Below, one piece after another: positions 1 to 10,901 of a stretch of 61,289 nt of DNA. How positions within the stretch are numbered: position 1 is the first letter of the stretch; every line of letters begins with the position of its first letter. The notes beneath the pieces are model-generated. The model saw nothing but the letters and a program-made list of their open reading frames with translations. It did no database searches and was not told the DNA's origin. This DNA comes from Fictibacillus halophilus. Its GTDB lineage: Bacteria > Bacillota > Bacilli > Bacillales > Fictibacillaceae. The stretch spans positions 1-61,289 of the forward strand of contig NZ_JAEACF010000005.1 of the NCBI RefSeq assembly GCF_016401385.1, read 5' to 3'. Made by a program: the position numbers and the translations under genes.

Positions 1-72
<72 letters not shown>

Positions 73-78
73 AATGAG

Positions 79-109
79 GAAGATGGATGAAAATCCATCT
101 TCTTTTTTT
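79..109 (+). terminator. rRNA operon terminator
   Basis: A perfect 10-bp stem (gaagatggat / atccatcttc) closes a 4-nt loop and is followed by seven T. It sits just past the 5S 3' end and ends the upstream rRNA operon. Confidence 0.93.
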
Positions 110-741
110 GTGCTTTTAAAAAGAAGAAAATCAAATAAGGTGGTTTGGCGCATGCCAAACTTCTGATTATGGGTGACTGGGGTGTGAAGGGTGGAGGGTA
201 TAGAGCTTGGATCGGGCAGAGATTGGTTGTCGAGATTTAGCGAACAGCCTTTATTTTTGGTTTTAGACTTAATTGAGGTTCGTTTCGACTTAATTCGCTC
301 ACATTTTGACTTAATTTTGTTCATTTAGACTTAATTAGATGTGAAACATACCCCGGCTCGTATTCTTCAAAAACCTGTGTCAACACCAATAACCCTCTCA
401 CAAGCCTCAAATTAGGAAAAAGATGGCCACAGCCATCTTCCATCACGCTATATTCCACAAACAAAAGCTCAAGATCCACCAAAAAGAACCTATAGCAGCT
501 CTTACAAACATCACCCAAGCCAAAACTTCACCAAAACTCCGCAGTTCTCGCCTTCAAAATTCATCAACGCGACCGCACAACATTTTCCGTTAGCACACAA
601 CACAACACAACAAACCCATCGTCGAACCTCAAAAAAAATCCTCGATCCCCGCACATCCATCCTCCTCCAAAAGCATCATCTTTTCGACAGAATCATACAG
701 GTTAAGAAGATTATCATGAGGCAATAATGGGGAATAGAGAT
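110..741. other. Long gene-free spacer between 5S and ctsR
   Basis: No credible gene is visible here. Short minus-strand open frames (about 67-324 and 321-518) lack ribosome-binding sites, and the first partly translates a 21-nt repeat array. Positions 340-670 are skewed to C and A on the plus strand, with a CA-rich stretch near 590-615. The bases at about 668-687 resemble the right flank of the palindromic repeat at 10718-10858, so part of the spacer may be decayed repeat. Confidence 0.6.
266..336. repeat. 21-nt period array A1 (GACTTAATT)
   Basis: The exact 9-mer GACTTAATT starts at 266, 287, 308 and 328, giving spacings of 21, 21 and 20 nt. The bases between copies vary. Its reverse complement, AATTAAGTC, is the word of array A5 near 55.5 kb. 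The array lies downstream of the 5S terminator. Confidence 0.85.
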
Positions 742-797
742 TTGCATTTTCGGAAAAAGGCAGGCTATAATATAACTATAGTCAAAGTTAGTCAAAG
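742..797 (+). promoter_or_regulatory. ctsR promoter with CtsR operator
   Basis: A sigma-A type promoter is visible: TTGCAT (742-747), an 18-nt spacer, TATAAT (766-771). Directly after the -10 are two direct heptads AGTCAAA (780-786 and 790-796) separated by 3 nt. This is the tandem-heptad layout of the CtsR box (RGTCAAA NAN RGTCAAA); the middle base of the spacer is T rather than A. Its position over the transcription start implies repression by blocking RNA polymerase, and hence autoregulation of the operon. Confidence 0.9.
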
Positions 798-815
798 TCA
801 GAAGGGGGAGGGGAA

Positions 816-1283
816 ATGAGGAATATTTCAGATGTAATTGAAAATTACTTAAAGCAAATTCTCTCAAGCTCTAATGATCCGTCCATTGAAATTAAGCGGA
901 CGGATATTGCTGAAAGGTTTCAATGCGTGCCTTCTCAAATAAACTACGTTATTAACACGAGATTTACGATTGAAAAAGGGTTCGTAGTGGAAAGTAAAAG
1001 AGGTGGAGGAGGTTATATTCGGATTATGAAAGTCCGTACCGAAAGCTCCGCTCACTTAATTGATCACTTAACCACCTTGATTGGTGAAAGGATATCGCAA
1101 GGCAACGCAGAAAATGTAATAAAGAGACTTATGGAAGAAACGATCGTTTCAGAACGAGAAGCAAGACTTATGCTGAGTGTGATGGACAGATCTATTTTAA
1201 AGCTTAACCTTCCAGAACGAGACGAATTACGAGCAGAATTATTAAAAGCTATGATAAAAACGTTAAAATATCGAACCACATAG
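816..1283 (+). CDS. ctsR: Class III heat-shock repressor CtsR
   Basis: CtsR is a dimeric winged-helix repressor of clp and ctsR-operon genes. It releases DNA on heat shock and is inactivated through McsB. The 155 residues match the family's usual length. An N-terminal winged-helix domain spans about residues 1-70 and ends in the glycine-rich wing RGGGG, with Arg62, the thermosensor-wing arginine targeted by McsB in the family, intact. The helical C-terminal domain follows. The start is set by a strong purine-rich ribosome-binding site (AGGGGGAGGGG). It is the first gene of ctsR-mcsA-mcsB-clpC, downstream of its own operator. Confidence 0.97.
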   Translation: MRNISDVIENYLKQILSSSNDPSIEIKRTDIAERFQCVPSQINYVINTRFTIEKGFVVESKRGGGGYIRIMKVRTESSAHLIDHLTTLIGERISQGNAENVIKRLMEETIVSEREARLMLSVMDRSILKLNLPERDELRAELLKAMIKTLKYRTT

Positions 1284-1319
1284 CCCTTTTTTTCATTCTA
1301 TATAAAGGGAGGGAGCAGA

Positions 1320-1853
1320 ATGAATTGTGAAGAGTGCCATGAACGTGAAGCTTCATTGCATTTTACCAAAATCATAAATGGAGAAAAAACCGAATTTCAC
1401 ATTTGTGAACATTGTGCCAAAGAAAAAGGAGAATTCTTGCCGGGGTCGAATTCTTTCTCCATTCACCAATTGCTTTCTGGTCTTTTACACGGTGATGGAC
1501 ATGTCCCGAACACACCATCATCCAACTTCATTCCGCCCTCATTAACCTGTGAAAAATGCGGAATGAGTTATTATCAGTTTGCGAAGATCGGCCGCTTTGG
1601 GTGTGAGAATTGCTACAAGGCATTTGATTCAAAGCTTAATCCGATTTTTAAAAGAGTTCATGGTGGTAATACCTTGCATGCAGGGAAGATTCCACTCCGT
1701 GCAGGAAGCAGTATTCAAGAAAAAAAGCAGCTTCAGCAATTAAAGCAAGCTTTGCAGCAGTATATATTAAATGAGGAATTTGAAAAAGCTGCTGAAACAA
1801 GGGATGTCATCAGAGAGATCGAGCACCGCTTACAACAGGGGAGGGATACGTAA
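1320..1853 (+). CDS. mcsA: McsA, zinc-finger activator of the McsB kinase
   Basis: McsA binds and activates the protein arginine kinase McsB in the cytoplasm. Two zinc-finger pairs are visible: Cys3/Cys6 with Cys29/Cys32, and Cys77/Cys80 with Cys95/Cys98. The C-terminal ~40 residues (about 136-170) form a UVR-type helical hairpin with the FEKAAETRD signature, the same motif found in the ClpC middle domain. The length (177 aa) is close to the B. subtilis protein. It follows ctsR by 36 nt with a GGGAGG site, and its stop lies 3 nt before mcsB, so the pair are translationally linked. Confidence 0.95.
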   Translation: MNCEECHEREASLHFTKIINGEKTEFHICEHCAKEKGEFLPGSNSFSIHQLLSGLLHGDGHVPNTPSSNFIPPSLTCEKCGMSYYQFAKIGRFGCENCYKAFDSKLNPIFKRVHGGNTLHAGKIPLRAGSSIQEKKQLQQLKQALQQYILNEEFEKAAETRDVIREIEHRLQQGRDT

Positions 1854-1856
1854 CCG

Positions 1857-2921
1857 ATGTCTTTGGAACGATTTATCAGTGACGCGATCAGTCCCTGGAT
1901 GAAACGGGAGGGGCCAGAATCGGATATAGTTCTTTCGAGCCGTGTCCGACTTGCAAGGAATATTCATCAATATGTTTTTCCCATCGCAGCAGATAAAGAA
2001 TCGGCTCATGAAGTCATATCAGCGATCTCAACTTGTATGGTCGAAGATAATGAAGAAGCAGAAAAGCTGGAAATGCTGATGATGGAGGAGTTAAAACCTG
2101 TTCAAAAACGGGTACTTGTTGAGAAACATCTGATTAGTCCCAATTTAGCAGAGCAAGCGAAGTACGGTGCGGTTCTCATGAATGCAGATGAATCAGTGAG
2201 CATCATGGTGAACGAAGAAGATCATATACGCATCCAATGTTTAGCACCAGGCTTTCAACTAGAAGAAGTGCTTCATCGGGCGAATGAGATCGATGATTCC
2301 ATTGAAAAAAACGTTGATTATGCGTTTGATGAAAAAAGAGGATATTTAACAAGCTGTCCGACGAATGTAGGAACTGGACTTCGAGCCTCTGTCATGATGC
2401 ATCTTCCAGCGCTCGTACTCTCAAAAAAGATGAGTCGTATCATCCCAGCAATCAATCAGCTAGGGTTAGCGGTGAGAGGCATATATGGAGAAGGTACCGA
2501 GGCACAAGGAAACATTTTTCAAATTTCAAACCAGATGACACTGGGCAAGTCGGAAGAGGATATTATGGAAGATCTCGCAGGTGTCGTCATGCAGGTCATC
2601 CAACAAGAACGAGCAGCTCGCAAACAGCTGCAGGATGGATTGAAATTACAGCTTGAAGACAAGTTATTCCGTTCATTAGGAACGTTAGAGAACTGCAGGA
2701 TTATCCAGTCAAAAGAAGCTGCCAAATGTTTATCAGATGTGCGGCTTGGTATTGATTTAGAGATTTTACCTGGGATTTCAAAAACGATACTAAATGAACT
2801 TATGATACTTACACAACCAGGTTTTCTTCAACAATATGCAGGTGAAGTTCTAACTCCAGAAGAACGTGACATAAGAAGAGCCACTTTAATCAGAGAAAGA
2901 ATAAAATTGGAAAACCGATAA
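1857..2921 (+). CDS. mcsB: Protein arginine kinase McsB
   Basis: McsB phosphorylates arginines on CtsR and damaged proteins, marking them for ClpC-ClpP. The phosphagen-kinase catalytic domain is complete: the nucleotide-binding SSRVRLARN segment at 27-35 and the [10 protein letters not shown] loop with Cys167 at 165-174. The C-terminal RDIRRA at 337-342 matches the RDxxRA phospho-arginine sensing motif known in B. subtilis McsB. The length of 354 aa is typical. The ribosome-binding site GGGGAGGG lies inside the end of mcsA, and clpC follows within 15 nt. Confidence 0.96.
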   Translation: MSLERFISDAISPWMKREGPESDIVLSSRVRLARNIHQYVFPIAADKESAHEVISAISTCMVEDNEEAEKLEMLMMEELKPVQKRVLVEKHLISPNLAEQAKYGAVLMNADESVSIMVNEEDHIRIQCLAPGFQLEEVLHRANEIDDSIEKNVDYAFDEKRGYLTSCPTNVGTGLRASVMMHLPALVLSKKMSRIIPAINQLGLAVRGIYGEGTEAQGNIFQISNQMTLGKSEEDIMEDLAGVVMQVIQQERAARKQLQDGLKLQLEDKLFRSLGTLENCRIIQSKEAAKCLSDVRLGIDLEILPGISKTILNELMILTQPGFLQQYAGEVLTPEERDIRRATLIRERIKLENR

Positions 2922-2935
2922 GGAGCGTGACGAGT

Positions 2936-5356
2936 ATGATGTTTGGTCGTTTTACAGAGAGAGCACAAAAAGTTTTAGCTTTAGCACAAGAAGAAGCAAT
3001 TCGATTAGGTCATAATAACGTGGGAACAGAACATATCCTACTGGGATTAATCCGTGAGGGAGAAGGAATTGCAGCGAAAGCTCTTCAAGTTCTTGGTCTA
3101 GGGCCAGAAAAGATTCAAAAAGAAGTGGAAACATTGATCGGCCGCGGTCAGGAAGCTGTTCAAACGATTCACTATACCCCTCGTGCTAAAAAAGTGATCG
3201 AACTTTCCATGGATGAGGCTCGTAAACTCGGACATTCATACGTGGGAACAGAACATATTCTATTAGGCTTGATCCGTGAAGGAGAAGGTGTTGCAGCTCG
3301 TGTTCTAAACAACCTTGGTGTCAGCCTTAACAAAGCGCGTCAGCAAGTGCTGCAGTTACTAGGAAGCAATGAATCTTCTTCAAGTCATAGAGGTTCATCT
3401 GCGAGTGCTAACACACCAACGTTAGACAGCTTAGCACGTGATCTTACGGCGATTGCTCGTGAAGGTACATTAGACCCTGTAATCGGGCGTGCTAAAGAAA
3501 TTCAGCGTGTTATCGAGGTTCTAAGCCGTCGTACGAAGAACAACCCAGTTTTGATTGGGGAACCAGGTGTTGGTAAAACAGCTATCGCAGAAGGTCTAGC
3601 TCAGCAGATCATTAATAACGAAGTGCCAGAAACACTTCGTGATAAGCGTGTTATGACGCTTGATATGGGTACAGTTGTAGCAGGAACGAAGTACAGAGGT
3701 GAATTTGAAGATCGTCTGAAAAAAGTAATGGATGAGATCCGACAGGCAGGGAATATCATTCTATTCATCGATGAACTTCATACGCTGATTGGTGCAGGTG
3801 GAGCAGAAGGTGCGATTGATGCATCCAACATTCTGAAGCCAGCTCTTGCTCGCGGCGAGCTTCAATGTATCGGTGCTACAACACTTGATGAATACAGAAA
3901 ATATATTGAAAAAGATGCAGCGCTTGAGCGTCGTTTCCAGCCAATCACGGTTAACGAGCCAACAAAGGATGAAAGTATTCAAATTCTTCAAGGACTGCGC
4001 GATCGGTATGAAGCTCACCACCGTGTGACGATTACGGATGAAGCGATTGAAGCGTCTGTTCAGTTATCTGATCGATACATTTCAGATCGTTTCTTACCAG
4101 ATAAAGCGATCGATCTCATTGATGAAGCGGCGTCAAAAGTTCGTCTTCGTTCTTATACAGCACCGCCAAATTTAAAAGAGCTTGAGCAAAAGCTAGAGGA
4201 AGTTCGTAAGGAGAAGGATGCGGCTGTTCAAAGTCAAGAATTTGAAAAAGCAGCTTCACTTCGAGATTCTGAACAACGCCTTCGCGAAGAGTTAGAAAAA
4301 ACGAAGGATGTTTGGAAAGAGAAGCAAGGTAAAGAAAACACAGAAGTAACGCCAGAAGATATCGCACAAGTTGTATCCTCTTGGACGGGAGTTCCAGTTT
4401 CTAAGCTTGCTGAAGAAGAAACAGAACGCCTTCTGAAGATGGAAGAGATTCTGCATGATCGTGTTATCGGTCAGTCTGAGGCGGTTACGGCAATTTCTAA
4501 AGCGATCCGAAGAGCACGTGCTGGACTCAAAGATCCGAAGCGTCCGATCGGCTCGTTCATCTTCTTAGGACCAACAGGTGTAGGTAAAACGGAGCTTGCA
4601 AGAGCTGTTGCCGAAACACTATTTGGTGATGAAGATGCGATTATCCGTATCGATATGTCTGAATACATGGAGAAGCATACAACATCCCGTCTCGTTGGTT
4701 CGCCTCCAGGCTATGTTGGACACGAAGAGGGCGGCCAGTTAACAGAGAAAGTAAGAAGAAAGCCTTACTCTGTTATCTTGCTTGATGAGATCGAAAAAGC
4801 GCATCCGGAAGTATTCAACATCTTGCTTCAAGTGCTAGAAGATGGTCGTCTTACTGATTCTAAGGGACGTACGGTCGATTTCCGCAACACAGTTGTAATC
4901 ATGACTTCAAACGTAGGAGCGAGCACGCTTAAGCGTAACCGTTCACTAGGGTTTGCTGTTCATAACGAAGGTCAAAAGTACAACGATATGAAGTCTAAAG
5001 TAATGGATGAACTAAAGCGTGCATTCCGTCCAGAGTTCTTGAACCGTATTGATGAGATCATCGTGTTCCATTCTCTAGAAAAAGAGCACTTGCTAAGAAT
5101 CGTTAGCCTGATGGCCGCATCACTGAAACAACGTTTAAGTGATCAAGGTATCGAGATCGAGTTGACTCAAGCTGCTCTCGAGAAGATTACAGAAGAAGGA
5201 TACGATCCAGATTACGGAGCTCGTCCATTGCGTCGTGCCCTACAGCGTAAGATTGAAGATCGATTATCTGAAGAGCTTTTAAGAGGAAATATCAACAAAG
5301 GGCAGACCGTTAAGATCGATGTGGAAGAGAACGATTTTGTCGTTCAAACGGTCTAA
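2936..5356 (+). CDS. clpC: ATP-dependent Clp protease ATPase subunit ClpC
   Basis: ClpC is a hexameric AAA+ unfoldase feeding ClpP. It degrades regulators and phospho-arginine-marked proteins and needs adaptors such as MecA or McsB. Domains in order: two Clp-N repeats (about 1-145), AAA1 with Walker A GEPGVGKT near 207, a middle coiled coil with a UVR segment (about 410-475), AAA2 with GPTGVGKT near 545, and the small C-terminal domain. I chose the ATG at 2936, giving [11 protein letters not shown] as in B. subtilis. The upstream in-frame GTG at 2927 sits only 1 nt from AAGGAG, whereas 2936 has a 10-nt spacing. Length is then 806 aa. Confidence 0.97.
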   Translation: MMFGRFTERAQKVLALAQEEAIRLGHNNVGTEHILLGLIREGEGIAAKALQVLGLGPEKIQKEVETLIGRGQEAVQTIHYTPRAKKVIELSMDEARKLGHSYVGTEHILLGLIREGEGVAARVLNNLGVSLNKARQQVLQLLGSNESSSSHRGSSASANTPTLDSLARDLTAIAREGTLDPVIGRAKEIQRVIEVLSRRTKNNPVLIGEPGVGKTAIAEGLAQQIINNEVPETLRDKRVMTLDMGTVVAGTKYRGEFEDRLKKVMDEIRQAGNIILFIDELHTLIGAGGAEGAIDASNILKPALARGELQCIGATTLDEYRKYIEKDAALERRFQPITVNEPTKDESIQILQGLRDRYEAHHRVTITDEAIEASVQLSDRYISDRFLPDKAIDLIDEAASKVRLRSYTAPPNLKELEQKLEEVRKEKDAAVQSQEFEKAASLRDSEQRLREELEKTKDVWKEKQGKENTEVTPEDIAQVVSSWTGVPVSKLAEEETERLLKMEEILHDRVIGQSEAVTAISKAIRRARAGLKDPKRPIGSFIFLGPTGVGKTELARAVAETLFGDEDAIIRIDMSEYMEKHTTSRLVGSPPGYVGHEEGGQLTEKVRRKPYSVILLDEIEKAHPEVFNILLQVLEDGRLTDSKGRTVDFRNTVVIMTSNVGASTLKRNRSLGFAVHNEGQKYNDMKSKVMDELKRAFRPEFLNRIDEIIVFHSLEKEHLLRIVSLMAASLKQRLSDQGIEIELTQAALEKITEEGYDPDYGARPLRRALQRKIEDRLSEELLRGNINKGQTVKIDVEENDFVVQTV

Positions 5357-5388
5357 CTTTTACCACATATGAGAATATCCTACAAAAG

Positions 5389-5420
5389 ACCCGGAAGACA
5401 GACATGTCCTCCGGGTTTTT
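5389..5420 (+). terminator. Terminator after clpC
   Basis: An acccgga...tcctccgggt stem-loop is followed by a T-run, 30 nt past the clpC stop. It suggests the heat-shock operon mostly ends here, rather than running into radA-disA. Confidence 0.8.
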
Positions 5421-5835
5421 GTCGAAATAATCTTAGCTGTTCGCCTTTTTTTGCAGAGCTCAAATGGAAGTAGTTGTTAGGTTTTATGTTATGATATTAG
5501 TGAAGAAATCTTGATATTTTCAGTATTTAACTAATTAAAATAGTAAACCTATTTTTTCCTTTACAATGATGCCTTGAAAGTGGTTGGTTTCCGTTACAGG
5601 TGTTCGCTTTCCGCGGGGCGTGCGGTGAGCCCCCTGCCGCTCTGCGCCTTTAGGGGTCTCTCCTGCCCACTCGTCCCGCAGGAGTCTCACACCTTCCACT
5701 CCAATCAACCTTTCAATGAAGTCTTTTCAGGAATACTTTAGAAGCATCAATTCACTAAGCATCTGAAACTAGAAACTAAAGGTTATGAAATAGATAGATA
5801 TTAAAGTGTTAAGTTTTGAAGAGGAGTTTTTATAG
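5421..5835. other. clpC-radA spacer
   Basis: A 415-nt spacer that holds palindromic repeat R1 and otherwise A/T-rich DNA. I see no ORF with a ribosome-binding site and no convincing -35/-10 pair for radA; a TTGTTA/TATGAT pair near 5474-5495 is only 10 nt apart. Confidence 0.6.
5573..5717 (-). repeat. Palindromic repeat R1
   Basis: A copy of a ~140-nt imperfect inverted repeat, in minus orientation. It runs from 'gttggtttccgttacaggtg' through a GC-rich centre to 'ccttccactccaatcaac'. The outer arms (AATCAAC type) and the inner GC arms can fold back on each other. Related copies lie at 10718, 12701 and 21715, with a deleted copy at 34970. Confidence 0.85.
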
Positions 5836-7212
5836 ATGGCTAAAGTAAAATCAATCTTTCTTTGCCAAGATTGCGGTTATGAATCACCGAAATGGATGGG
5901 GAAATGTCCCGGTTGCCATGCGTGGAACACGATGGTGGAGGAAACGATTCGACCTGAAAAAAATATAAGAGGATTAAGCTCTGGCGGAGATAAGAACGTA
6001 AAGCAAAAACCTCAGTCAATAGCGGATGTGAAAAGCGAGCAAGAACCACGCATACCTACAAACTATCAGGAATTCAACCGTGTACTAGGTGGAGGAATCG
6101 TTCCAGGCTCTATGGTTTTAGTTGGTGGAGACCCCGGAATTGGTAAGTCCACGTTGTTGCTGCAAACATCAGCACAGCTTGCACAAAAAGGAGAGCGTGT
6201 TCTATACATATCTGGTGAGGAATCTGTGAAACAGACGAAGCTGCGTGCCGATCGTTTAGATATCGACGCGAAGGACTTGTTTGTTTTAGCAGAAACAGAT
6301 TTAGAACTGATTGAACAGGCGATGGCTGATGTGATGCCTTCTGTGATGATCATCGACTCGATTCAAACCGTCTATCGAGCTGAAGTAACGTCTGCTCCAG
6401 GGAGTGTATCGCAAGTACGAGAGTGTACCTCGCATTTGATGCGTATGGCAAAAACAAAAGGTATTGCTGTATTTATCGTTGGACATGTTACGAAAGAAGG
6501 TAACATTGCCGGTCCGCGTCTTTTAGAGCACATGGTAGATGCGGTATTGTACTTTGAAGGAGAAAGACATCATACATTCCGGATCTTGCGTGCCGTTAAG
6601 AACCGTTTTGGCTCTACGAATGAAATCGGAGTTTTTGAAATGAAAGAAGTAGGGCTGGAAGAAGTATTAAACCCTTCTGAAATCTTCTTAGAAGAGCGCT
6701 CGAAAGGAGCAGCGGGTTCGACAGTAGTTGCTTCTCTAGAGGGAACGCGTCCGATGCTAGTAGAGCTTCAGGCGTTAATATCACCAACGAGCTTTGGTAA
6801 TCCTAGAAGGATGGCCACCGGAATCGATCATAACCGTGTTTCGCTGCTTATGGCGGTTTTAGAAAAGCGAGTTGGGCTGCTGCTTCAGAATCAGGATGCC
6901 TATTTGAACGTAGCAGGCGGAGTCAGACTGGATGAGCCGGCGATCGATCTTGCTGTTGCGATCAGCATCGCTTCAAGCTTTCGCGATTCACCAACCAAGC
7001 CAACAGATGTTATGATTGGAGAAATAGGATTAACGGGAGAGGTTAGACGAGTTTCCCGTATCGAGCAGCGCGTACATGAAGCTGCGAAGTTAGGTTTTAC
7101 GCGAGCTATTATACCTGATAAAAATATCGGCGGCTGGACAGTTCCAAAAGGAATACAAGTCGTCGGCGTATCGACCGTTTATGAGGCATTACAAGCAGCG
7201 TTAGGAGGGTAA
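5836..7212 (+). CDS. radA: DNA repair ATPase / branch-migration factor RadA (Sms)
   Basis: RadA is a RecA-like motor that promotes D-loop branch migration in recombination and natural transformation. Order: a C4 zinc finger (Cys10, Cys13, Cys24, Cys27), a RecA-like ATPase with Walker [10 protein letters not shown] at 98-106, the RadA-specific KNRFG motif at 255-259, and a C-terminal Lon-like domain. The 458-aa length is typical. The ribosome-binding site is GAAGAGGAG. Its end carries the site for disA, 8 nt downstream, matching the known functional pairing in which RadA modulates DisA. Confidence 0.97.
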   Translation: MAKVKSIFLCQDCGYESPKWMGKCPGCHAWNTMVEETIRPEKNIRGLSSGGDKNVKQKPQSIADVKSEQEPRIPTNYQEFNRVLGGGIVPGSMVLVGGDPGIGKSTLLLQTSAQLAQKGERVLYISGEESVKQTKLRADRLDIDAKDLFVLAETDLELIEQAMADVMPSVMIIDSIQTVYRAEVTSAPGSVSQVRECTSHLMRMAKTKGIAVFIVGHVTKEGNIAGPRLLEHMVDAVLYFEGERHHTFRILRAVKNRFGSTNEIGVFEMKEVGLEEVLNPSEIFLEERSKGAAGSTVVASLEGTRPMLVELQALISPTSFGNPRRMATGIDHNRVSLLMAVLEKRVGLLLQNQDAYLNVAGGVRLDEPAIDLAVAISIASSFRDSPTKPTDVMIGEIGLTGEVRRVSRIEQRVHEAAKLGFTRAIIPDKNIGGWTVPKGIQVVGVSTVYEALQAALGG

Positions 7213-7220
7213 AGTATATT

Positions 7221-8294
7221 ATGGATCATGCGATAAAAGAAGCAATCATAAGCCAAATGTTACAACTAGTTGCTCCCGGAACACCACTTCGGGAAGGAAT
7301 CGACAACGTACTACGAGCGAACACGGGCGGACTGATCGTTGTTGGATACAACGATAAAGTAAAAGAAATCGTTGATGGAGGTTTCTCTATTAACTGCAAA
7401 TACTCACCAGCATCACTATATGAACTTGCCAAGATGGATGGTGCGATCATTTTAAACGAAGATGCTGTTAAGATTCTGTATGCGAACACACAGCTGATTC
7501 CAGATACGGTTATTCCGTCTACAGAAACGGGGATCCGTCACAGAACGGCAGAACGTGTTGCGCGACAAACAGGCAACCTTGTGATCTCCATTTCTCAACG
7601 TCGTAACGTCATCACTCTATATCAAGGGATGATTCGCTATTCGTTAAAAGAGATCGGTGTCATCTTAACGAAAGCGAATCAAGCGATTCAAACGCTTGAG
7701 AAATATAAAGTGGTTTTCGACCAAAGTGTAACGAACCTTGGCGCACTTGAATTTGAAGAATTAGTGACTTTCCAAGAAGTTACACAAGTTATTCACAGAA
7801 TTGAGATGGTTTTACGCATAAAAAATGAGATTATTAAATATGTTAATGAACTTGGTGTTGAAGGCAGACTGATTCGAATCCAGATGGAGGAGCTTGTTTC
7901 TAACATCGAGGAAGAAGCACTGCTTTTGATCAAGGACTATATGAAAGATCGTGAAAGTGATCCTTATGCGATTCTTCGCCAATTGAACAAACTATCATCT
8001 GAAGAATTGTTTGATGAATCCGTAATTATGAAACTTTTAGGGTTCTCAGCCGGTATGAATATGCAGGATGAGACGATTCATCCACGCGGATATCGTATTC
8101 TTGGTAAGATTCCAAGGCTTCCAGCTGTTATTATCGAGAATTTAACAGATGCTTTTGAGAACCTTCCGCAAATTTTACGTGCGTCTATTGATGAATTGGA
8201 CGAGGTAGAGGGTATCGGTGAGATTCGTGCCAGAAAAGTAAAAGAAGGTCTAAAACGCATTCAGGAACAGCTTTTTGTAGATCGTCATATCTAA
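7221..8294 (+). CDS. disA: DNA integrity scanning diadenylate cyclase DisA
   Basis: DisA makes cyclic di-AMP from two ATP and stalls at branched DNA, coupling genome integrity to sporulation entry. The N-terminal DAC domain carries the DGA (73-75) and RHRTA (106-110) catalytic motifs. A long helical spine follows, and the C-terminal helix-hairpin-helix DNA-binding segment (about 315-345, with the [12 protein letters not shown] turn) is intact. The 357-aa length is normal. The ribosome-binding site GGAGGG overlaps the radA stop, so radA-disA form one transcription unit. Confidence 0.97.
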   Translation: MDHAIKEAIISQMLQLVAPGTPLREGIDNVLRANTGGLIVVGYNDKVKEIVDGGFSINCKYSPASLYELAKMDGAIILNEDAVKILYANTQLIPDTVIPSTETGIRHRTAERVARQTGNLVISISQRRNVITLYQGMIRYSLKEIGVILTKANQAIQTLEKYKVVFDQSVTNLGALEFEELVTFQEVTQVIHRIEMVLRIKNEIIKYVNELGVEGRLIRIQMEELVSNIEEEALLLIKDYMKDRESDPYAILRQLNKLSSEELFDESVIMKLLGFSAGMNMQDETIHPRGYRILGKIPRLPAVIIENLTDAFENLPQILRASIDELDEVEGIGEIRARKVKEGLKRIQEQLFVDRHI

Positions 8295-8389
8295 ATGAAA
8301 CATCCTCAGTAAAAAAAGGAATTTTCTATTTTTTGCACGTTTTTAATACGATCATTTTGTAAATAATGATTAGGGGAGGTGAATCAGGC

Positions 8390-9481
8390 ATGCTAAAAAG
8401 AATTGTTCAACTATTTTTTATTGTAATAGGTGGCATGCTCGGCTATCTATATATACCAGATCTCATTCGTGTACTTAACTTCGGTGATCTACCGAATCAA
8501 GTAACATCCCCATATGTCGGGGCAGTAATTGGTGCACTTATACTTTTTTTATCTACATTTTGGCTGTCAGATTACGTAGTAGGTTTAATCCGCTGGGCTG
8601 AGGAAACGGTTGTAAAAGCTCCGGCAACTGATCTTTTATCCGGGACAATGGGGCTGATCATCGGACTGATCGTCGCATTTTTGATCCAGTCACCGTTAAG
8701 TTCTATGGATATTGTTGTGGTTAGCTCGATCCTGCCGATCGCTATCACATTCCTGCTCGGTTATTTAGGCTTTCAGGTAGGTTTTAAAAAGAGAGATGAG
8801 TTGATTCAGCTGTTCTCTTTAAAAAGCCAAGGAAAAGAACGTAAAAAAGAGGCTGAGATCGATAAGCCGAGTGGTAAATATAAGATTTTAGATACGAGCG
8901 TCATTATCGATGGCCGAGTGGCTGATATCTGTCAAACCGGCTTTTTAGAAGGTCCGCTTATCATTCCTCGTTTTGTCTTAGAAGAATTGCAGTATATTGC
9001 TGATTCTTCAGATGTTTTAAAGCGAAACAGAGGACGCCGTGGGCTTGATATCCTTAATCGTATTCAAAAAGAGCTATCTATGAAAGTTGAAATCTATGAA
9101 GGTGATTTTGAAGAGGTAACAGAGGTTGATAGCAAGCTTGTAAAACTCGCTCAGTTATTATCCGGAGTTGTCGTAACGAATGATTTTAACTTAAACAAAG
9201 TATGTGAACTGCAAAACGTTGCAGTACTGAATATTAATGACCTTGCAAATGCGGTAAAACCAGTTGTTCTTCCTGGTGAAGAGCTTGTTGTACAAGTGAT
9301 CAAAGACGGAAAAGAACAGAGTCAAGGTGTAGGTTATCTGGATGACGGAACGATGATCGTCGTAGAAGATGGTCGTGATTATGTAGGTAAGACGATTGAT
9401 GTTGTGGTAACTTCTGTACTCCAAACATCAGCGGGCAGAATGATTTTTGCTAAAAAGAAACTATTAGAAAAAGCATTGTAA
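8390..9481 (+). CDS. yacL: Membrane PIN/TRAM-domain protein YacL
   Basis: A predicted membrane-anchored RNase of unknown physiological target. Four hydrophobic segments fill about residues 1-140. A PIN nuclease domain begins at the [14 protein letters not shown] motif (acidic metal-ligand residues) near 168, and a C-terminal TRAM RNA-binding domain covers the last ~75 residues. The ATG at 8390 is preferred over an in-frame ATG at 8366: the ribosome-binding site AGGGGAGGTG lies between them, 8 nt before 8390, and the resulting MLKRIVQ start matches the B. subtilis protein. Enzyme activity is inferred only from the domain. Confidence 0.92.
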   Translation: MLKRIVQLFFIVIGGMLGYLYIPDLIRVLNFGDLPNQVTSPYVGAVIGALILFLSTFWLSDYVVGLIRWAEETVVKAPATDLLSGTMGLIIGLIVAFLIQSPLSSMDIVVVSSILPIAITFLLGYLGFQVGFKKRDELIQLFSLKSQGKERKKEAEIDKPSGKYKILDTSVIIDGRVADICQTGFLEGPLIIPRFVLEELQYIADSSDVLKRNRGRRGLDILNRIQKELSMKVEIYEGDFEEVTEVDSKLVKLAQLLSGVVVTNDFNLNKVCELQNVAVLNINDLANAVKPVVLPGEELVVQVIKDGKEQSQGVGYLDDGTMIVVEDGRDYVGKTIDVVVTSVLQTSAGRMIFAKKKLLEKAL

Positions 9482-9499
9482 CGAACGGTGGGGAAGCAC

Positions 9500-10195
9500 G
9501 TGAATTATTGGACAGTCATTCCTGCTGCTGGACAAGGTAAACGCATGAATGCTGGCATCTCTAAGCAGTGGATCGAGCTCTTAGGAAAACCAGTCCTCGC
9601 ACACACACTACATGTGTTTGAAAACGATCCGCATTGCGAAGGTGTGATCTTGGTCGGTAGTGAAAAGGAATTGAAACAGATGCAAGATTTTGTAGAGTCG
9701 TTCCAATACAAAAAAGTGCGCAAAATCGTTCCAGGCGGAAAAGAACGTCAGCAAAGTGTATATGAGGGTCTAAAGGTCGTACCGATCGATACGGATTTTG
9801 TTCTCATTCATGACGCTGCACGGCCTTTCATCACACAAGATTCTATTTCACAACTTGTTAACACGGCACGAGAAACGGGCTCTGCCGTATTAGCTGTTCC
9901 TGTAAAGGATACGGTTAAGCGGGTAGTAGAGAATCAAGTGGAAGAAACGATCGACCGTTCCAGCTTGTGGGCTGTTCAAACCCCGCAAGCTTTTCGTCTT
10001 TCTATCGTAATGGAAGCACACGGAAAGGCAGACGAAGAAGGCTTTGTAGGAACAGACGACGCCAGCCTGGTGGAACGAATTGGACAAACAGTCGCTATTG
10101 TAATGGGAGACTATCATAATATAAAATTAACTACGTCTGATGACTTGTTGTTTGGACAAGCCATTTTGTTAGAGAGACAGGGGGAAAAAGCATGA
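9500..10195 (+). CDS. ispD: 2-C-methyl-D-erythritol 4-phosphate cytidylyltransferase IspD
   Basis: IspD joins CTP to MEP in the third step of the non-mevalonate isoprenoid pathway. The N-terminal CTP-binding loop reads PAAGQGKRM, and the Rossmann-like transferase domain runs the full length. I chose the GTG at 9500 ([12 protein letters not shown]). An in-frame GTG at 9488 falls inside the GGTGGGGA ribosome-binding site, and homologues begin about 5 residues before the motif. Length is 231 aa. Its last 4 nt overlap the ispF start, so the two consecutive pathway genes are translationally coupled. Confidence 0.95.
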   Translation: MNYWTVIPAAGQGKRMNAGISKQWIELLGKPVLAHTLHVFENDPHCEGVILVGSEKELKQMQDFVESFQYKKVRKIVPGGKERQQSVYEGLKVVPIDTDFVLIHDAARPFITQDSISQLVNTARETGSAVLAVPVKDTVKRVVENQVEETIDRSSLWAVQTPQAFRLSIVMEAHGKADEEGFVGTDDASLVERIGQTVAIVMGDYHNIKLTTSDDLLFGQAILLERQGEKA

Positions 10196-10671
10196 TGCGC
10201 ATCGGACAGGGTTTTGATGTACATGCCTTCAGTGAGGGTCGCCCGCTAATCATTGGCGGTGTAACGATTCCTTATGAGAAGGGACTTTTAGGACATTCTG
10301 ATGCTGACGTTCTTTTACATGCGATTACAGATGCATTATTAGGCGCAGCGGGTGAAGGAGATATCGGCAAGCATTTTCCAGATACAGATCCAGCTTACAA
10401 AGGCGCAGATTCAAAGCGTTTGTTGCTCGATTCTTGGAAATTGGTTGAGAAAAAAGGTTATTCTTTAGGTAATATAGATTGTACGATCATTGCTCAAAAA
10501 CCAAAGATGCTTCCGTACATTGAAGAGATGCGTGGAGTGATCGCTGGTATTTTTGGTGTTGATGTAGAGAGAATCAACGTGAAAGCGACGACGACTGAAA
10601 AGCTAGGATTCCCTGGACGCGAAGAGGGAATCGCAGCTCAAGCGGTTGTTTTGATAGAGAAGGTTCTTTAA
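10192..10671 (+). CDS. ispF: 2-C-methyl-D-erythritol 2,4-cyclodiphosphate synthase IspF
   Basis: IspF is a trimeric zinc enzyme that cyclises CDP-ME2P to MEcPP, releasing CMP. The zinc ligands Asp9, His11 and His43 are present in GFDVH and in the segment after GHSDAD. The 159-aa length is standard. The start at the first of two adjacent ATGs gives [11 protein letters not shown], the same register as B. subtilis ([11 protein letters not shown]). It has a GGGGGA site inside ispD, and its product acts after IspD and the unlinked IspE. Confidence 0.97.
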   Translation: MMRIGQGFDVHAFSEGRPLIIGGVTIPYEKGLLGHSDADVLLHAITDALLGAAGEGDIGKHFPDTDPAYKGADSKRLLLDSWKLVEKKGYSLGNIDCTIIAQKPKMLPYIEEMRGVIAGIFGVDVERINVKATTTEKLGFPGREEGIAAQAVVLIEKVL

Positions 10672-10717
10672 AAAAATTGTTGCTTTGGGAGCATTCCGTT
10701 CATTATCTTCTCTGATA

Positions 10718-10858
10718 AAGTTGATTGGAGTGGAAGATGCGAGACTCCTGTGGGACAGGCGGGCAGGTGAGACACTTAAGAGTGAAACGTACGAATGTGG
10801 CTCACCGCCTGCCCCACGGAAAGCGAGTATCTGGAACGGAAATGAACCACTTCCAAAA
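10718..10858 (+). repeat. Palindromic repeat R2
   Basis: A plus-orientation copy of the ~140-nt imperfect palindrome. It starts 'gttgattggagtggaagatg' and ends 'aacggaaatgaaccacttcc'. It fills most of the ispF-gltX spacer; no intrinsic terminator with a T-run is seen there. An open frame across it (10685-10876) is repeat sequence, not a gene. Confidence 0.88.
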
Positions 10859-10901
10859 GCATCATCGTTTAAGTAAAAAATATTTTTAGAGGTGAAACAT
10901 G

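Noticed and set aside
2927..2935. GTG start for clpC
   Set aside because: Only 1 nt separates it from the AAGGAG site. The ATG at 2936 has proper spacing and matches known ClpC N-termini.
5474..5495. Possible radA promoter TTGTTA/TATGAT
   Set aside because: The spacing is 10 nt, far too short for a sigma-A promoter.
8333..8365. Possible yacL promoter with -35 TTGCAC
   Set aside because: No -10 is found at 16-18 nt; the nearest A/T-rich hexamer (TAAATA) is 21 nt away.
10685..10876. 63-codon ORF in the ispF-gltX gap
   Set aside because: It is a translation of palindromic repeat R2; the same sequence recurs elsewhere in other frames and orientations.
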